This document shows positions 52,046-60,739 of a stretch of 64,000 nt of DNA, piece by piece. The DNA comes from Azospirillum lipoferum. GTDB lineage: Bacteria > Pseudomonadota > Alphaproteobacteria > Azospirillales > Azospirillaceae. The DNA is taken from positions 124,001 through 188,000 of the forward strand of contig NZ_JALJXJ010000012.1 of the NCBI RefSeq assembly GCF_024170005.1, read 5' to 3'. Each line of letters begins with the position of its first letter. Position 1 is the first letter of the stretch. Made by a program: the position numbers and the translations under genes. The notes below the pieces were generated by a model that was not told the origin of the DNA, did no database searches, and saw only the letters and a program-made list of their open reading frames with translations.

Positions 52046-52969
52046 ATGGGCAAGATCGCCGTGGTCGGCAGCAACATGGTCGACCTGATCACCTACACCG
52101 CCCGCATGCCCGGTCCCGGCGAGACCATCGAGGCGCCGCGCTTCGAGATGGGCTGCGGCGGCAAGGGCGCCAACCAGGCCATCGCCGCCGCCCGGCTGGG
52201 CGCCGCGGTGATGATGGTCACCAAGGTCGGCGACGACGTCTTCGCCGACAACACCATCCGCAACTTCGAGGAGTCCGGCATCGACACCCGCCATGTTGAA
52301 CGGGTGCCCGGCACCTCCAGCGGCGTGGCGCCCATCTTCGTCGAGCCGTCGGGCGAGAACAGCATCCTGATCATCAAGGGCGCCAACGCCCTGCTGTCGC
52401 CGGCCGACATCGATCGCGCCGCCGAGGATCTGAAGGGCTGCGACCTGATCGTCATGCAGCTGGAAGTCCCGCTGGAGACAGTCTATCACACCATCGATTT
52501 CGGGGCGCGGCACGGCATCGAGACGCTGTTGAACCCCGCTCCGGCGCCTACCGATCTGGACCCCAAGCGGATCGAGCAGGTCACCTTCCTAGTGCCGAAC
52601 CAGACCGAGCTGGCGACCATTTCCGGTCTGCCGGTGAATTCGGAGGTGGAGGCCGAGACGGCGGCGCGCTCGCTGATCGCGCGCGGCATCCGCACGGTGA
52701 TCGTCACGCTGGGCGCCCGTGGCGCGCTTCTGGTGACCAAGGGCGAGGAAACCCGGCGGATCGAGCCGGTGCGGGTCACGCCGGTCGACACCACCGGGGC
52801 CGGCGACGCCTTCATCGGCAGCTTCGCGCGCTATTACGTCGAGGACCGCGACCTGGACGCCGCGCTGCACATGGCGGTGCGCTATGCCGCCGACAGCATC
52901 ACCCGGCCGGGCACCCAGAAATCCTATGCCGGCCGCGAGGCGTTCGAGGCCTTCTGCGCCAGCCTGTAA
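52046..52969 (+). CDS. deoK: Deoxyribokinase (DeoK), PfkB/ribokinase family
   Basis: A 307-residue sugar kinase. N-terminal VVGSNMVDLITYTARMPGPG and the sugar-binding GCGGKGANQAIAAARLGA resemble Salmonella DeoK more than ribokinase, as do DDVFADNTIRNFEESGI and SSGVAPIFVEPSGENSILII. The PfkB signature and catalytic base are in VDTTGAGDAFIGSFARYYV. The enzyme would make deoxyribose 5-phosphate for DeoC and the DeoR inducer. It lies 30 bases after the mutarotase-like gene with an AGAGGAG ribosome site. Confidence 0.9.
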   Translation: MGKIAVVGSNMVDLITYTARMPGPGETIEAPRFEMGCGGKGANQAIAAARLGAAVMMVTKVGDDVFADNTIRNFEESGIDTRHVERVPGTSSGVAPIFVEPSGENSILIIKGANALLSPADIDRAAEDLKGCDLIVMQLEVPLETVYHTIDFGARHGIETLLNPAPAPTDLDPKRIEQVTFLVPNQTELATISGLPVNSEVEAETAARSLIARGIRTVIVTLGARGALLVTKGEETRRIEPVRVTPVDTTGAGDAFIGSFARYYVEDRDLDAALHMAVRYAADSITRPGTQKSYAGREAFEAFCASL

Positions 52970-52990
52970 GCATCGGAAAAAGGACATGCC

Positions 52991-54631
52991 ATGACACGCG
53001 CCGTGATCGGAGTCGATGTGGGCACCGGCAGCGCCCGCGCCGGAATCTTCGACCTTGAGGGGCGCCGGCTGGCCGCTGCCTCCCGCCCGATCCGGATATG
53101 GAAGCCCGATCCGGAGTGGGCGGAGCAGTCCTCCGACGACATCTGGGCCGCGGTCTGCGCCGCGGTGCAGGAGGCGCTGGCGGCCTGCGGCGAGAAGCCG
53201 GAGGTGGTCGGCATCGGCTTCGACGCCACCTGTTCGCTGGTGGTGCTCGACGCAGCCGGGCGGCCGGTGACGGTCGATCCGGAGGGCGACGACGCCCGCA
53301 ACGTCATCGTCTGGATGGACCATCGCGCCATCGAGCAGACCGACCGCATCAATGCCGGCGATTATCAGGTGCTGCGCTATGTCGGCGGGCGGCTGTCGCC
53401 GGAGATGCAGACGCCCAAGCTGCTGTGGCTGAAGGAGAGAATGCCGCAAAGCTGGAGCCGGGCCGCCCATTTCTTCGATCTGCCGGATTTCCTGACCTGG
53501 CGGGCGACCGGGTCGGCGCGGCGGTCGCTGTGCTCGCTGGTGTGCAAATGGACCTATCTGGGGCATGAGGGGCGGTGGGACGACGGCTATCTCCGCGCCA
53601 TCGGGTTGGGGGAGCTGGTCGACGAAGGCTATGCCCGCATCGGCACCGAGGTCGGCGAGGTCGGCAGCGCCGTCGCCGGCGGGCTGAGCGCCGAGGCGGC
53701 GCACGAGCTTGGGCTGACGCCGGGCATCGCGGTCGGCACCTCGATGATCGACGCCCATGCCGGCGGGATCGGGGTGATCGGGGTGCCGCTGGAGGCAACG
53801 GGGACCGTCGATTTCGACCGGCGGCTGGCGCTGATCGGCGGTACGTCGAGCTGCCATATGGTGATGAGCCCGGCAGCACCGCGCTTCATTCCCGGCGTCT
53901 GGGGACCTTATCATTCGGCCATGCTGCCGGGCCTGTGGCTGAACGAGGGCGGGCAGTCGGCGACCGGGGCGCTGATCGACCATGTGGTGCAGGGCCATCC
54001 CCGCCATGCCGATCTTTCCACCGAAGCCACCCGGCGCGGCGCCACGGTCTATCAGCTGCTGAACGAGGAGCTGGCGGCGCTGGCCGGGCGCAGCGGCGGG
54101 CCGATGGCGCTGCTGACCCGCGACCTGCATGTGCTGCCCGATTTTCACGGCAACCGCTCGCCGCGGGCCGACGCCAGCCTGCGCGGCGCCATCGCCGGGC
54201 TTCGCCTGTCCGACGGGCTGGAGGATCTGGCGCTGCTCTATCTGGCGACGGTGCAGGCGGTGGCCTATGGCACCCGGCACATCGTCGCGGCGATGAACGG
54301 GCGGGGCTATGCCATCGACACCATCCTCGCCTGCGGCGGCGGCACCAAGAACCCGGTGTTCCTGGAGGCGCATGCCGACGCCACCGGCTGCACCCTGGTC
54401 CTGCCGGAGGAGCCGGAGGCCGTGCTGCTGGGCGCCGCCGTGCTGGGGGCGGTGGCGGGCGGCGCCTTCCCCGACATCGCCGCCGGCATGGCCGGGATGA
54501 GCCGCGCCGGCCGCAGCATCCAGCCGGCCGGCGGCCGGTTGCAGGCCTATCACGACGCCAAATACGCCGTGTTCCTGCGGATGCACGAGGACCAGATGGC
54601 CTATCGCGCCCTGATGGAGAGGGCCGGCTAG
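52991..54631 (+). CDS. FGGY-family pentulose kinase (ribulokinase-like)
   Basis: A 546-residue carbohydrate kinase: VIGVDVGTGSARAGIFDLEG (ATP-binding start), GFDATCSLVVLDAAGRPV, the catalytic-aspartate segment VWMDHRAIEQT, QTPKLLWLKE, WLNEGGQSATGALIDHVV and CGGGTKNPVFLEAHADATG. It matches the YpCarbK/FGGY subgroup that includes D-ribulokinases rather than glycerol or xylulose kinases. Substrate here is unproven. It sits 21 bases after deoK in the same operon, suggesting a second pentose or repair reaction. It ends tail-to-tail with a LysR gene 7 bases away. Confidence 0.9.
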   Translation: MTRAVIGVDVGTGSARAGIFDLEGRRLAAASRPIRIWKPDPEWAEQSSDDIWAAVCAAVQEALAACGEKPEVVGIGFDATCSLVVLDAAGRPVTVDPEGDDARNVIVWMDHRAIEQTDRINAGDYQVLRYVGGRLSPEMQTPKLLWLKERMPQSWSRAAHFFDLPDFLTWRATGSARRSLCSLVCKWTYLGHEGRWDDGYLRAIGLGELVDEGYARIGTEVGEVGSAVAGGLSAEAAHELGLTPGIAVGTSMIDAHAGGIGVIGVPLEATGTVDFDRRLALIGGTSSCHMVMSPAAPRFIPGVWGPYHSAMLPGLWLNEGGQSATGALIDHVVQGHPRHADLSTEATRRGATVYQLLNEELAALAGRSGGPMALLTRDLHVLPDFHGNRSPRADASLRGAIAGLRLSDGLEDLALLYLATVQAVAYGTRHIVAAMNGRGYAIDTILACGGGTKNPVFLEAHADATGCTLVLPEEPEAVLLGAAVLGAVAGGAFPDIAAGMAGMSRAGRSIQPAGGRLQAYHDAKYAVFLRMHEDQMAYRALMERAG

Positions 54632-54638
54632 AACCGCC

Positions 54639-55667
54639 TCACATCACGCACTCGCGCATCTCTTCCCGCTCCACCGGCGCCTTGGTTTTCGCGGCCTTGA
54701 GTTTCTCCGCCTTGAGTTTCTCCGCCTCGTGTTTCTCGCACAGGTCGTCCGGCAGCTCCTCGCCCTGGAGCAGCGGGCAGCGTTCGAACAGTTCGGCCAG
54801 CCAGTCGACGAAGACCCGCACCTTGGGCGACAGGTGCCGGTTGTGCGGGTAGACGGCGGAGATCGGGATGCGCGGCGGCCGCCAGTCGGTCAGAACCTCG
54901 CGCAGGGCGCCGCTGCGCAGGTGCGGCAATACCATGAAGCGGGCGGGTTGCAGGATGCCCTGCCCTTCCAGCCCGCAGGTGACATAGGCGTCGGCATCGT
55001 TGACCGAGATGACGCCCTTCATGGAAATTTCCTCCACCGCGCCGTCGCGCTGGAAGCAGAGCTCCATGTTCCGGCCGGTGCGGTTGCTGAAATAATTCAC
55101 CGCGATGTGGCGTTCCAGATCCTCGATGGTCCTGGGCACGCCATGCTCGGCGAGATAGGCCGGGCTGGCGCAGGTGATCGGCTGCATGGCGCCGATCCGG
55201 CGGGCCAGCAGGCTGGAATCGGCCAGCTCGCCGACGCGGACGACGCAGTCCACCCCCTCCTGGATCAGGTCGACGGCGCGGTCGCCCAGCCCCAGCATCA
55301 GGTCGATGTCGGGGTATTTGTCGTGGAACTCGTGGATCGAAGGGATGATGACCAGCCGGCCGATCGAACCCGGCATGTCCACCCGCAGCCGGCCGCGCGG
55401 CGTCTTGCGGGCGCTGGTGAAGGTCGATTCGATCTCGTCGATTTCCGACAGGATGCGGCTGGCCCCCTCCAGATAGGCGGCGCCGTCCAGCGTCAGGCTG
55501 AGCTTGCGCGTGGTGCGCTGGAGCAGGCGGACACCCAGCGCCGCCTCCAGATTCTGGACCGTCGTCGTCACCGAGGCGCGCGGCAGCCCCAGCGTTTCCG
55601 CCGCCTTCGAGAAGCTGTTCGCCTCGACCACCCGGATGAAGACGCGCATCGCATGCAGCTTGTCCAT
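54639..55667 (-). CDS. LysR-family transcriptional regulator with charged C-terminal tail
   Basis: A 342-residue LysR regulator: HTH in MRVFIRVVEANSFSKAAETL and LGLPRASVTTTVQNLEAALG, linker helix, and effector domain (GRLRVDMPGSIGRLVIIPSI, GVDCVVRVGELADSSLLARR) of the AaeR/DmlR-like branch. The last 40 residues are a lysine/glutamate-rich extension containing EKLKAEKLKAAK, beyond the normal domain end, and look recently expanded (see the tandem repeat). Target unknown; the neighbouring FGGY gene converges on it. Start ATG 55667. Confidence 0.9.
   Translation of the reverse strand: MDKLHAMRVFIRVVEANSFSKAAETLGLPRASVTTTVQNLEAALGVRLLQRTTRKLSLTLDGAAYLEGASRILSEIDEIESTFTSARKTPRGRLRVDMPGSIGRLVIIPSIHEFHDKYPDIDLMLGLGDRAVDLIQEGVDCVVRVGELADSSLLARRIGAMQPITCASPAYLAEHGVPRTIEDLERHIAVNYFSNRTGRNMELCFQRDGAVEEISMKGVISVNDADAYVTCGLEGQGILQPARFMVLPHLRSGALREVLTDWRPPRIPISAVYPHNRHLSPKVRVFVDWLAELFERCPLLQGEELPDDLCEKHEAEKLKAEKLKAAKTKAPVEREEMRECVM
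54697..54726. repeat. 15-base tandem repeat inside the LysR gene
   Basis: TTGAGTTTCTCCGCC occurs twice head to tail (54697-54711 and 54712-54726), with degenerate partial copies on both sides (gcGGCC before, TCGTGTTTCTCGC after). It encodes the repeated Glu-Lys-Leu-Lys-Ala of the tail. Confidence 0.8.
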
Positions 55668-55833
55668 ACGGATCCCGTCCTTTCGATCGCGGCCCCCGCA
55701 AGAGGGGAGAGTGTCCGCCGATGACTGGCGAATAGCAACCGGGCGGCTGGGTTTCAAGGGGGCATGCGTTTTATGCGACGTCCGGCGGGGAGGTTGGAAC
55801 GGCGTGAAACGCTTTCCGGCGGCTGTTCCATCT

Positions 55834-56532
55834 TCAGAGCCGGTGGGAGAAAGCGCCGGCGCCACGGCGGGGCACCGGGCCGGGGTTGAGGTTGGGGAAT
55901 TCCTCGTACTGGTTGACGGTATAGGGGAAGACGCCCTTCGGTCCCTCCGCCTCCGGCTGGGCCACGACGGCGGCGACCATGGCGGGGTTGGGCATCCTGC
56001 GTTCGCGAATGGCGCCGGGGATGTCGTCGTCGTCCAGTTCGGGGACGGTGACGGCGGGCGGGTCCTCAGGCTTGGGGGCCGGCTTTGGGGCGGGCGGCTG
56101 ATCGGGTTTGGAGTCTTGCCGCTTGCCCGCCGGGAGGTCGAGGCCGGCGAACAGGCCGAGGCGCTCGGCCAGCCAGCGCACGGTGGCGGGATCACCGGAG
56201 GTGACCAGCCGCTCGATCTGCTCGGCCACCAGGATGCGCAGAGAGGACAGACGCAGTTCGGCCTCGCGGTTCAGCGCCTGCCGCTCCCACCACACCCTGT
56301 GACGGAAATCCTGGGAACCGTAATAGGCCCGCCACAGCGTGGTGCGGCTGCACCCCATGGCGCGGGAGACCTGGAGGAAGCTGTTGCCGCGGGCCAGCAT
56401 GCCGGCGGCCATAATCCATTGTTCCTCATGGAACTGCGAACCGGGGACCAGCGAGCCTTCCGACGGGGTCGGCGGCTCTTCGGCCCAGCGGGGGAAGTTG
56501 TCGTTGTTGAAGCTGCGGGGGTCGAGGGGCAT
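55834..56532 (-). CDS. Helix-turn-helix protein, phage terminase small-subunit-like
   Basis: A 232-residue protein of unknown function. Residues 35-90 resemble a homeodomain-like or terminase small-subunit DNA-binding region: EEQWIMAAGMLARGNSFLQV, SRAMGCSRTTLWRAYYGSQD and FRHRVWWERQALNREAELRL. A central low-complexity linker (PPAPKPAPKPEDPP) leads to an acidic segment (ELDDDDIPGAI) and a C-terminal part with tyrosines and prolines. GGAG lies 8 bases before ATG 56532; another ATG at 56559 would add nine residues. No phage genes flank it, so it may be a chromosomal regulator or a phage leftover. Confidence 0.65.
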   Translation of the reverse strand: MPLDPRSFNNDNFPRWAEEPPTPSEGSLVPGSQFHEEQWIMAAGMLARGNSFLQVSRAMGCSRTTLWRAYYGSQDFRHRVWWERQALNREAELRLSSLRILVAEQIERLVTSGDPATVRWLAERLGLFAGLDLPAGKRQDSKPDQPPAPKPAPKPEDPPAVTVPELDDDDIPGAIRERRMPNPAMVAAVVAQPEAEGPKGVFPYTVNQYEEFPNLNPGPVPRRGAGAFSHRL

Positions 56533-56664
56533 GGGGTGGCTCCGCGAATGGGTGGGCATTGCGGAGAAAATATAGGATATTAGTCCTTGAGCGGAGAGCT
56601 TTTGTAAAAGCAGGACACGTAAAAGCAGGGCACGGGGGACGGGTCCGCAGGGCGCGGTGCCCCT

Positions 56665-56698
56665 GGCAGGGCCGGTGCCGATCGTCACCGGCCCTGCC
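56665..56698 (-). terminator. Terminator-like hairpin after the uracil/xanthine permease gene
   Basis: GGCAGGGCCGGTG and CACCGGCCCTGCC form a perfect 13-base stem with an 8-base loop, about 30 bases past the permease stop in its direction of transcription. It is the strongest hairpin in the window. Confidence 0.75.
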
Positions 56699-56726
56699 GA
56701 GAGCGCGCCATCCCGGGATTTCGCCG

Positions 56727-58052
56727 TCAGTGAATCGTCGGGTCCGACGGCTGGGCGGCGGTGCGGGAGCCCTCGCGCGCCCGTCCGATGCCGAGCAGCT
56801 GGTAGAGGCCGAGTGCGGCGATGGTCGCGGTGCCGATGCCGCCGATGGAGAAGCCGCCGGCGGTGACGGTGAAGTTGCCGGCGCCGAGCACCAGCGTGAC
56901 GCCGACGGTGATGAGGTTGCGCGGATCGGAGAAGTCGACGCGGTTGTCGACCCACAGCCGCACCATCGCCGCGGCGATCAGGCCGAAGACGACGGTGGCA
57001 AGCCCGCCCAGCACCGGCGCCGGGATCGTCCGCAGCAGGGCGCCGAACTTCGGCGAGAAGCCCAGCAGGATGGCGGCGATGGCGGCGACGACGAAGATCA
57101 GGGTGGAGAAGACGCGGGTGACCGCCATCACGCCCATGTTCTCGACATAGGTGGTGACGCCGGTGCCGCCGCCGCTGCCCGAGACGATGGTGGCGATGCC
57201 GTCGCCGATGAAGCCGCGGCCGATGAAGCGGTCGAGGTTGCGCCCGGTCATCGCGCCGATCGCCTTGATGTGGCCGAGATTCTCGGCGACCAGGATGAAG
57301 GCGATCGGGGCGACCAGCGCCATGGCGCCGGCATCGAAGGTGGGGGTGCGGAAGGCCGGCATGCCGAACCAGGGGGCGGCGTCCAGCTCGGCGAAGCTGA
57401 CCGGCGGCAGCAGGCCCATGCCGTTGGCCAGCACGAGATAGAAGACATAGCCGGCGGCGATGCCGACGAGGATCGACACCCGGCGGATGGCGAGCGGGGC
57501 ATAGACCGCGATCAGGGCGGTGGCGACCAGGGTGAACAGGGCGACGAGGATGTGCGGACCGCTGCCCTCGATGCCCTTGACGGCGACCGGCGACAGGTTG
57601 AGGCCGATGGCCGCCCCGACGGCCCCTGTCACCGCCGGCGGCATCAGCCGCTCGATCCAATTGGTGCTGGTGTAGCTCACCAACAGGCCGATGAGGACAT
57701 AGACGACACCGGCCGCGATGATGCCGCCGAGCGCCGGCCCGATGTTCGGGTTGGGTCCCTGGCCGCTGTAGCCGGTCACCGCGATCACCACGGCGATGAA
57801 GGAGAAGGAGGATCCCAGATAGCTCGGCACCCGCCCGGCGGTGAGCACGAGGAACAGCAGGGTGCCGATGCCGGAAAACAGCACCGCGAGGTTCGGATCG
57901 AACCCCATCAGCAGCGGCCCGAGAATGGTCGAGCCGGACATGGCGACGAGATGCTGGACGCCGAGCGTCAGCGTCGAGCCCCAGGGAAGGCGCTCGTCCG
58001 GCTGGACGACGGGGCCGGTCGCAAGCGGCCAGCGCGGGAAGAAATCTACCAT
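56727..58052 (-). CDS. Uracil-xanthine permease family transporter (NCS2)
   Basis: A 441-residue membrane protein with about 14 hydrophobic segments, belonging to the NCS2 nucleobase:cation symporters (UraA/RutG-like). Marks: LTLGVQHLVAMSGSTILGPL, GRVPSYLGSSFSFIAVV, VAENLGHIKAIGAMTGRNLD (the conserved glutamate-containing motif) and GGTGVTTYVENMGVMAVTRV. Uracil is the likely substrate. ATG 58052 is preferred over an upstream ATG because upstream residues are Pro/Ser-rich and not conserved. It is monocistronic, with a strong terminator. Confidence 0.92.
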   Translation of the reverse strand: MVDFFPRWPLATGPVVQPDERLPWGSTLTLGVQHLVAMSGSTILGPLLMGFDPNLAVLFSGIGTLLFLVLTAGRVPSYLGSSFSFIAVVIAVTGYSGQGPNPNIGPALGGIIAAGVVYVLIGLLVSYTSTNWIERLMPPAVTGAVGAAIGLNLSPVAVKGIEGSGPHILVALFTLVATALIAVYAPLAIRRVSILVGIAAGYVFYLVLANGMGLLPPVSFAELDAAPWFGMPAFRTPTFDAGAMALVAPIAFILVAENLGHIKAIGAMTGRNLDRFIGRGFIGDGIATIVSGSGGGTGVTTYVENMGVMAVTRVFSTLIFVVAAIAAILLGFSPKFGALLRTIPAPVLGGLATVVFGLIAAAMVRLWVDNRVDFSDPRNLITVGVTLVLGAGNFTVTAGGFSIGGIGTATIAALGLYQLLGIGRAREGSRTAAQPSDPTIH

Positions 58053-58436
58053 AGAAGGTCTGTCCGAAGAGGGGTGGAACGGCGCTGTCGCCGGTGGGTG
58101 AGGCCGGCTTTTTGGCGTCTGTGAGGGCATTGCGCCACATTTTTGTGCGGAATTGGCTTGGGTGCGGATGAGCGGACCTTCGATTTCCGGCGGATGCCGG
58201 GGCCGGACGGGGCTGTGCGGCGAAATCCACGGGCGGGTGAGGACGCTTCATTGGACGCCCCATAGAAGGCGACCGGTCTGGTAGGGGGGCGAGTAGCAAC
58301 GGGACGGAAAGTCCGATGCAAGCATCCTCGTCGGCCAGGGCAAACGAGCGCAATACTGTTCTATAGAGAACGCTAGAGGCGGCGATTTGCACATAAAACA
58401 AGCGTTGATTGTATTTGTTCGAGAGATAAGACACGA
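58053..58436. other. Gene-free stretch at the left edge of the AT-richer scar
   Basis: About 380 bases upstream of the permease gene with no convincing gene on either strand. The base composition drops from high GC to AT-rich near 58340. The permease promoter is presumably in the first part. I see no attachment site or tRNA. Confidence 0.5.
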
Positions 58437-58712
58437 TCATATAGGGCAAGCGCCAAAAAGATATGGAACAGAAGCGCTCCATGTGGCATGTTCGTGTTCA
58501 TTCCCTCTGTCAGCGACCAGAACGCGATACGCGCTGTCGCGCAGATCGGTCACGATGTCGAGCAAATGGGGCGACGAGCGGCCGAGACGGTGGAACTTCC
58601 ACACCACCAGCGTGTCGCCGGATTTCAGGAAGGCGAGGCATGCCTTGAGGTCGGGATGGCTATACGGAAAACCCCTCTGCGGTGGTCCCCGTGCGGCCTG
58701 CCATTCCGACAT
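58437..58712 (-). pseudogene. Remnant of a serine recombinase (resolvase/invertase)
   Basis: The frame LKACLAFLKSGDTLVVWKFH, continuing RLGRSSPHLLDIVTDLRD, matches the catalytic-domain core of Tn3-type resolvases and DNA invertases (usual form: ...GDTLVVWKLDRLGRS...). The N-terminal part with the active-site serine is missing, and the residues after the match, including LFGA, show only faint similarity. The C-terminal DNA-binding domain is absent. The gene is thus a decayed fragment of a mobile element, lying at the border of the AT-richer zone. Confidence 0.78.
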
Positions 58713-58835
58713 GGGTTTGCCGCACAGAAAAGCGGGCTGGAGAGTCGATCCGCAGCAAGACTGCGGGGCCTATCGGAAAACAGGTGTTTGCCGACATTTG
58801 GTGGTCCTCTGTCATCCACGTGTTTGGAGGCGAAG

Positions 58836-59642
58836 ATGTGGTTTAAAAATTTTGCAATGCTCTCTATAGCTGCCATTGCGTTGACAGCATGCAACACAGT
58901 TAAAACAGCGGTTATAGACAAGGGCTACATTCCTGTTATGCCTCCGTCTGGCGATCCGACATTGCTCGATATTATTGTATTCCAAGCGAATGACTCGTTT
59001 GATAAAGGAGTTTTCCCTACAAGGGTATGCAACGTTTCTCTGACTCGCGGCGTGTCAGCTCTTAAAACCAAACGAGATTCCGGAACAGGTAATGATGAAT
59101 GGGCTAATTCCCTGAGTTCAGAGAGTTCTGTCGATGTTAGCGCAGATATAAACAAGCTGATTGCACAAATACCGGACACAAATCTTGCTCGTTTTCCTCA
59201 AGTGAAAGCAAAAATCAACGCTGGAACGAGATTTGTGAGTGAGGCAAAACTCAAAATAGGAAACGCCAGAATTATTTCCGTTGATACGGGTCCATCTCTA
59301 ACATATGCTAAGGATGCCATCGAATTTGAACAAGATTGCAAACATTACGCAGGTCTTGCTAAATATGTTATTCACGAGATTCTTGTTGGAGACGCCAGCT
59401 ACCAATTCTCTTGGTCGACTGATGTTAACGGTGTCGTTAATGCAGAGGTAGAGGATTTCTTGACATCTGAGATAAAAAGTCAGGGTAGCCTGATAGGCGG
59501 GCACACGAACACATATAACAATGTTGTCTTGGGGATGAAATTGATCGCAAAAGACCGCGAAGATATCTATGTTACTGTCAGATATATTGAGGTACAAAAT
59601 GGAAAGGCACTGTGGTCCGTATATAAGCCGCGTTGGTTGTGA
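58836..59642 (+). CDS. Orphan lipoprotein in AT-rich DNA
   Basis: A 268-residue protein with a lipoprotein signal: residues 1-18 hydrophobic, lipobox LTAC with Cys19 as the modified residue, so it should be membrane-anchored, probably at the outer membrane. GGAGG at 58826-58830 fixes ATG 58836. The mature part has no domain I recognise; a beta-rich C-terminal half contains YQFSWSTDVNGVVNAEVEDF and DIYVTVRYIEVQNGKALWSV. Its codon use is markedly AT-rich (many AAT, TTT, ATA) unlike all neighbours, a sign of horizontal acquisition. It follows the recombinase remnant. Confidence 0.8.
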   Translation: MWFKNFAMLSIAAIALTACNTVKTAVIDKGYIPVMPPSGDPTLLDIIVFQANDSFDKGVFPTRVCNVSLTRGVSALKTKRDSGTGNDEWANSLSSESSVDVSADINKLIAQIPDTNLARFPQVKAKINAGTRFVSEAKLKIGNARIISVDTGPSLTYAKDAIEFEQDCKHYAGLAKYVIHEILVGDASYQFSWSTDVNGVVNAEVEDFLTSEIKSQGSLIGGHTNTYNNVVLGMKLIAKDREDIYVTVRYIEVQNGKALWSVYKPRWL

Positions 59643-60140
59643 CTTAATTGCAAAATTGTAAAATCTGGTTCAAAAATCCTATTGATGTCCACTGGCTGGA
59701 TTCAAGCCGCGGCGAATTCTCTTAGAATCGCATTCCGCGCTTGACGCATCCGTCGTGTCAACGACGGCCACATCAGTTTGGATAAATGTTGCAATCTGCA
59801 CATCGATTTGTAGACCTGAGCCACCACAGAGCATCGGCTAACATGTGTTTTCTGACTGGGGTCGGGAACCGGAATGTCTCCGGCCCCCATCCCGTCAAAT
59901 CGTAGCCGGGATACCCTGTCGGATTGACAGGCTGTACGAAAATCTCCCTGCCAGGGTTTCCCTGCCAGTTATCCGAGCCCAATAGGACTTTCTGTTCCAC
60001 TGCTATTCGAACCCCAATTATGGCTGGATGATGCCTATGTGACGGTACGCCAGAACGGGCTCATCGTCTCCGGTGGCGCTGACCAGCAATAACCGGCATG
60101 AGGAGCCGGGTGGACATCGAACCATTGGCGGCCAAATCGG
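59643..60140. other. Gap without a recognisable gene in the scar region
   Basis: About 500 bases with no convincing gene. Two short minus-strand frames (59702-59890 and 59773-60000) overlap one another and lack ribosome sites or known motifs. The composition rises again toward high GC near 59850. Decayed mobile DNA is likely. Confidence 0.45.
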
Positions 60141-60469
60141 CTATAGGAAGGGGTAGGCCGTTACGAACCGCGGCGAAGTGCCATCCGCATCGTCGGTCCA
60201 GATGGTCCGGATGCAGAGATTTCGTCCGTCCGGAGTCGTCAGGGTGCACTCGACGGAATATTTCACCCCCAACGGTGACTTGGTAGTTTTCGCGATCGCG
60301 TTCCTGACCGGGTGCGCCAATAACGCCGCCTCGAACGCGGTGACGTTGTCATGGCTGAAGCCGCAAGCCATGAAGAATTTGGCCTTGGCCCTCCTTCGGG
60401 GTGATCGGGTACCAGCAGGTGATGGGTGATCTTCTTGAGGTCCAGCGTCGCCTTGTCAGCGTCAGGCAC
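60141..60469 (-). pseudogene. DUF6883-like gene broken by a one-base deletion
   Basis: The two halves are in different frames. The first, from a GTG at 60469, reads VPDADKATLDLKKITHHLLV then PDHPEGG; the second reads AKFFMACGFSHDNVTAFEAAL to LTTPDGRNLCIRTIW and FVTAYPFL. Together they match the DUF6883 layout (a LLxPDHPxGG start, an FFxxxGF middle, a PDGR-x-IxTIW end). One missing A in the GGGCCAAGGCC stretch near 60395 would restore a 109-residue protein. The GTG overlaps the end of the DUF4926 gene. DUF6883 proteins are suspected toxins or toxin-like, but that is not established. Confidence 0.78.
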
Positions 60470-60725
60470 GTGTATGTCGAATGGCGTCCGGCATGACGGT
60501 GGCGACGGTGTGAAAGGGCTTCGCGAACTCGACCTCGTAGGCCGCACCGCACCGGTAGACGCCGACGACGGTCCCCATCGACCCGGCAGGCAGCACGCCG
60601 TCCTCGGTCTCCACCGGCTTGGACAGCGCCACCCGGGTGAGTTCCTCGCTCGGCTCATGCGTTCCGGTGTGGGTCGAGCGTTTCTGCGGATTCCACGTGA
60701 AGTGACGCATGGGATCGGACATCAC
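60462..60725 (-). CDS. DUF4926-domain protein, partner of the broken DUF6883 gene
   Basis: An 87-residue protein whose C-terminal 55 residues match DUF4926: LTRVALSKPVETEDGVLPAG, then SMGTVVGVYRCGAAYEVEFA. The family is small, all-beta and commonly encoded immediately before DUF6883, as here, where the stop overlaps the DUF6883 GTG start. An immunity or antitoxin-type role is proposed from gene pairing only. N-terminal residues before about 25 (MRHFTWNPQKRSTHTG) are unlike the domain. Starts at 60725, 60722 and 60710 are possible. Confidence 0.68.
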   Translation of the reverse strand: MMSDPMRHFTWNPQKRSTHTGTHEPSEELTRVALSKPVETEDGVLPAGSMGTVVGVYRCGAAYEVEFAKPFHTVATVMPDAIRHTRA

Positions 60726-60739
60726 ACCCTCCCCTGCCA

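Noticed and set aside
59773..60000. A 75-codon minus-strand frame in the scar region
   Set aside because: No ribosome site, motif or family resemblance; it overlaps another equally weak frame.
60003..60016. tRNA T-loop-like GGGGTTCGAAT on the minus strand
   Set aside because: The following bases do not pair to close the T-stem, and no acceptor or anticodon arm is present.
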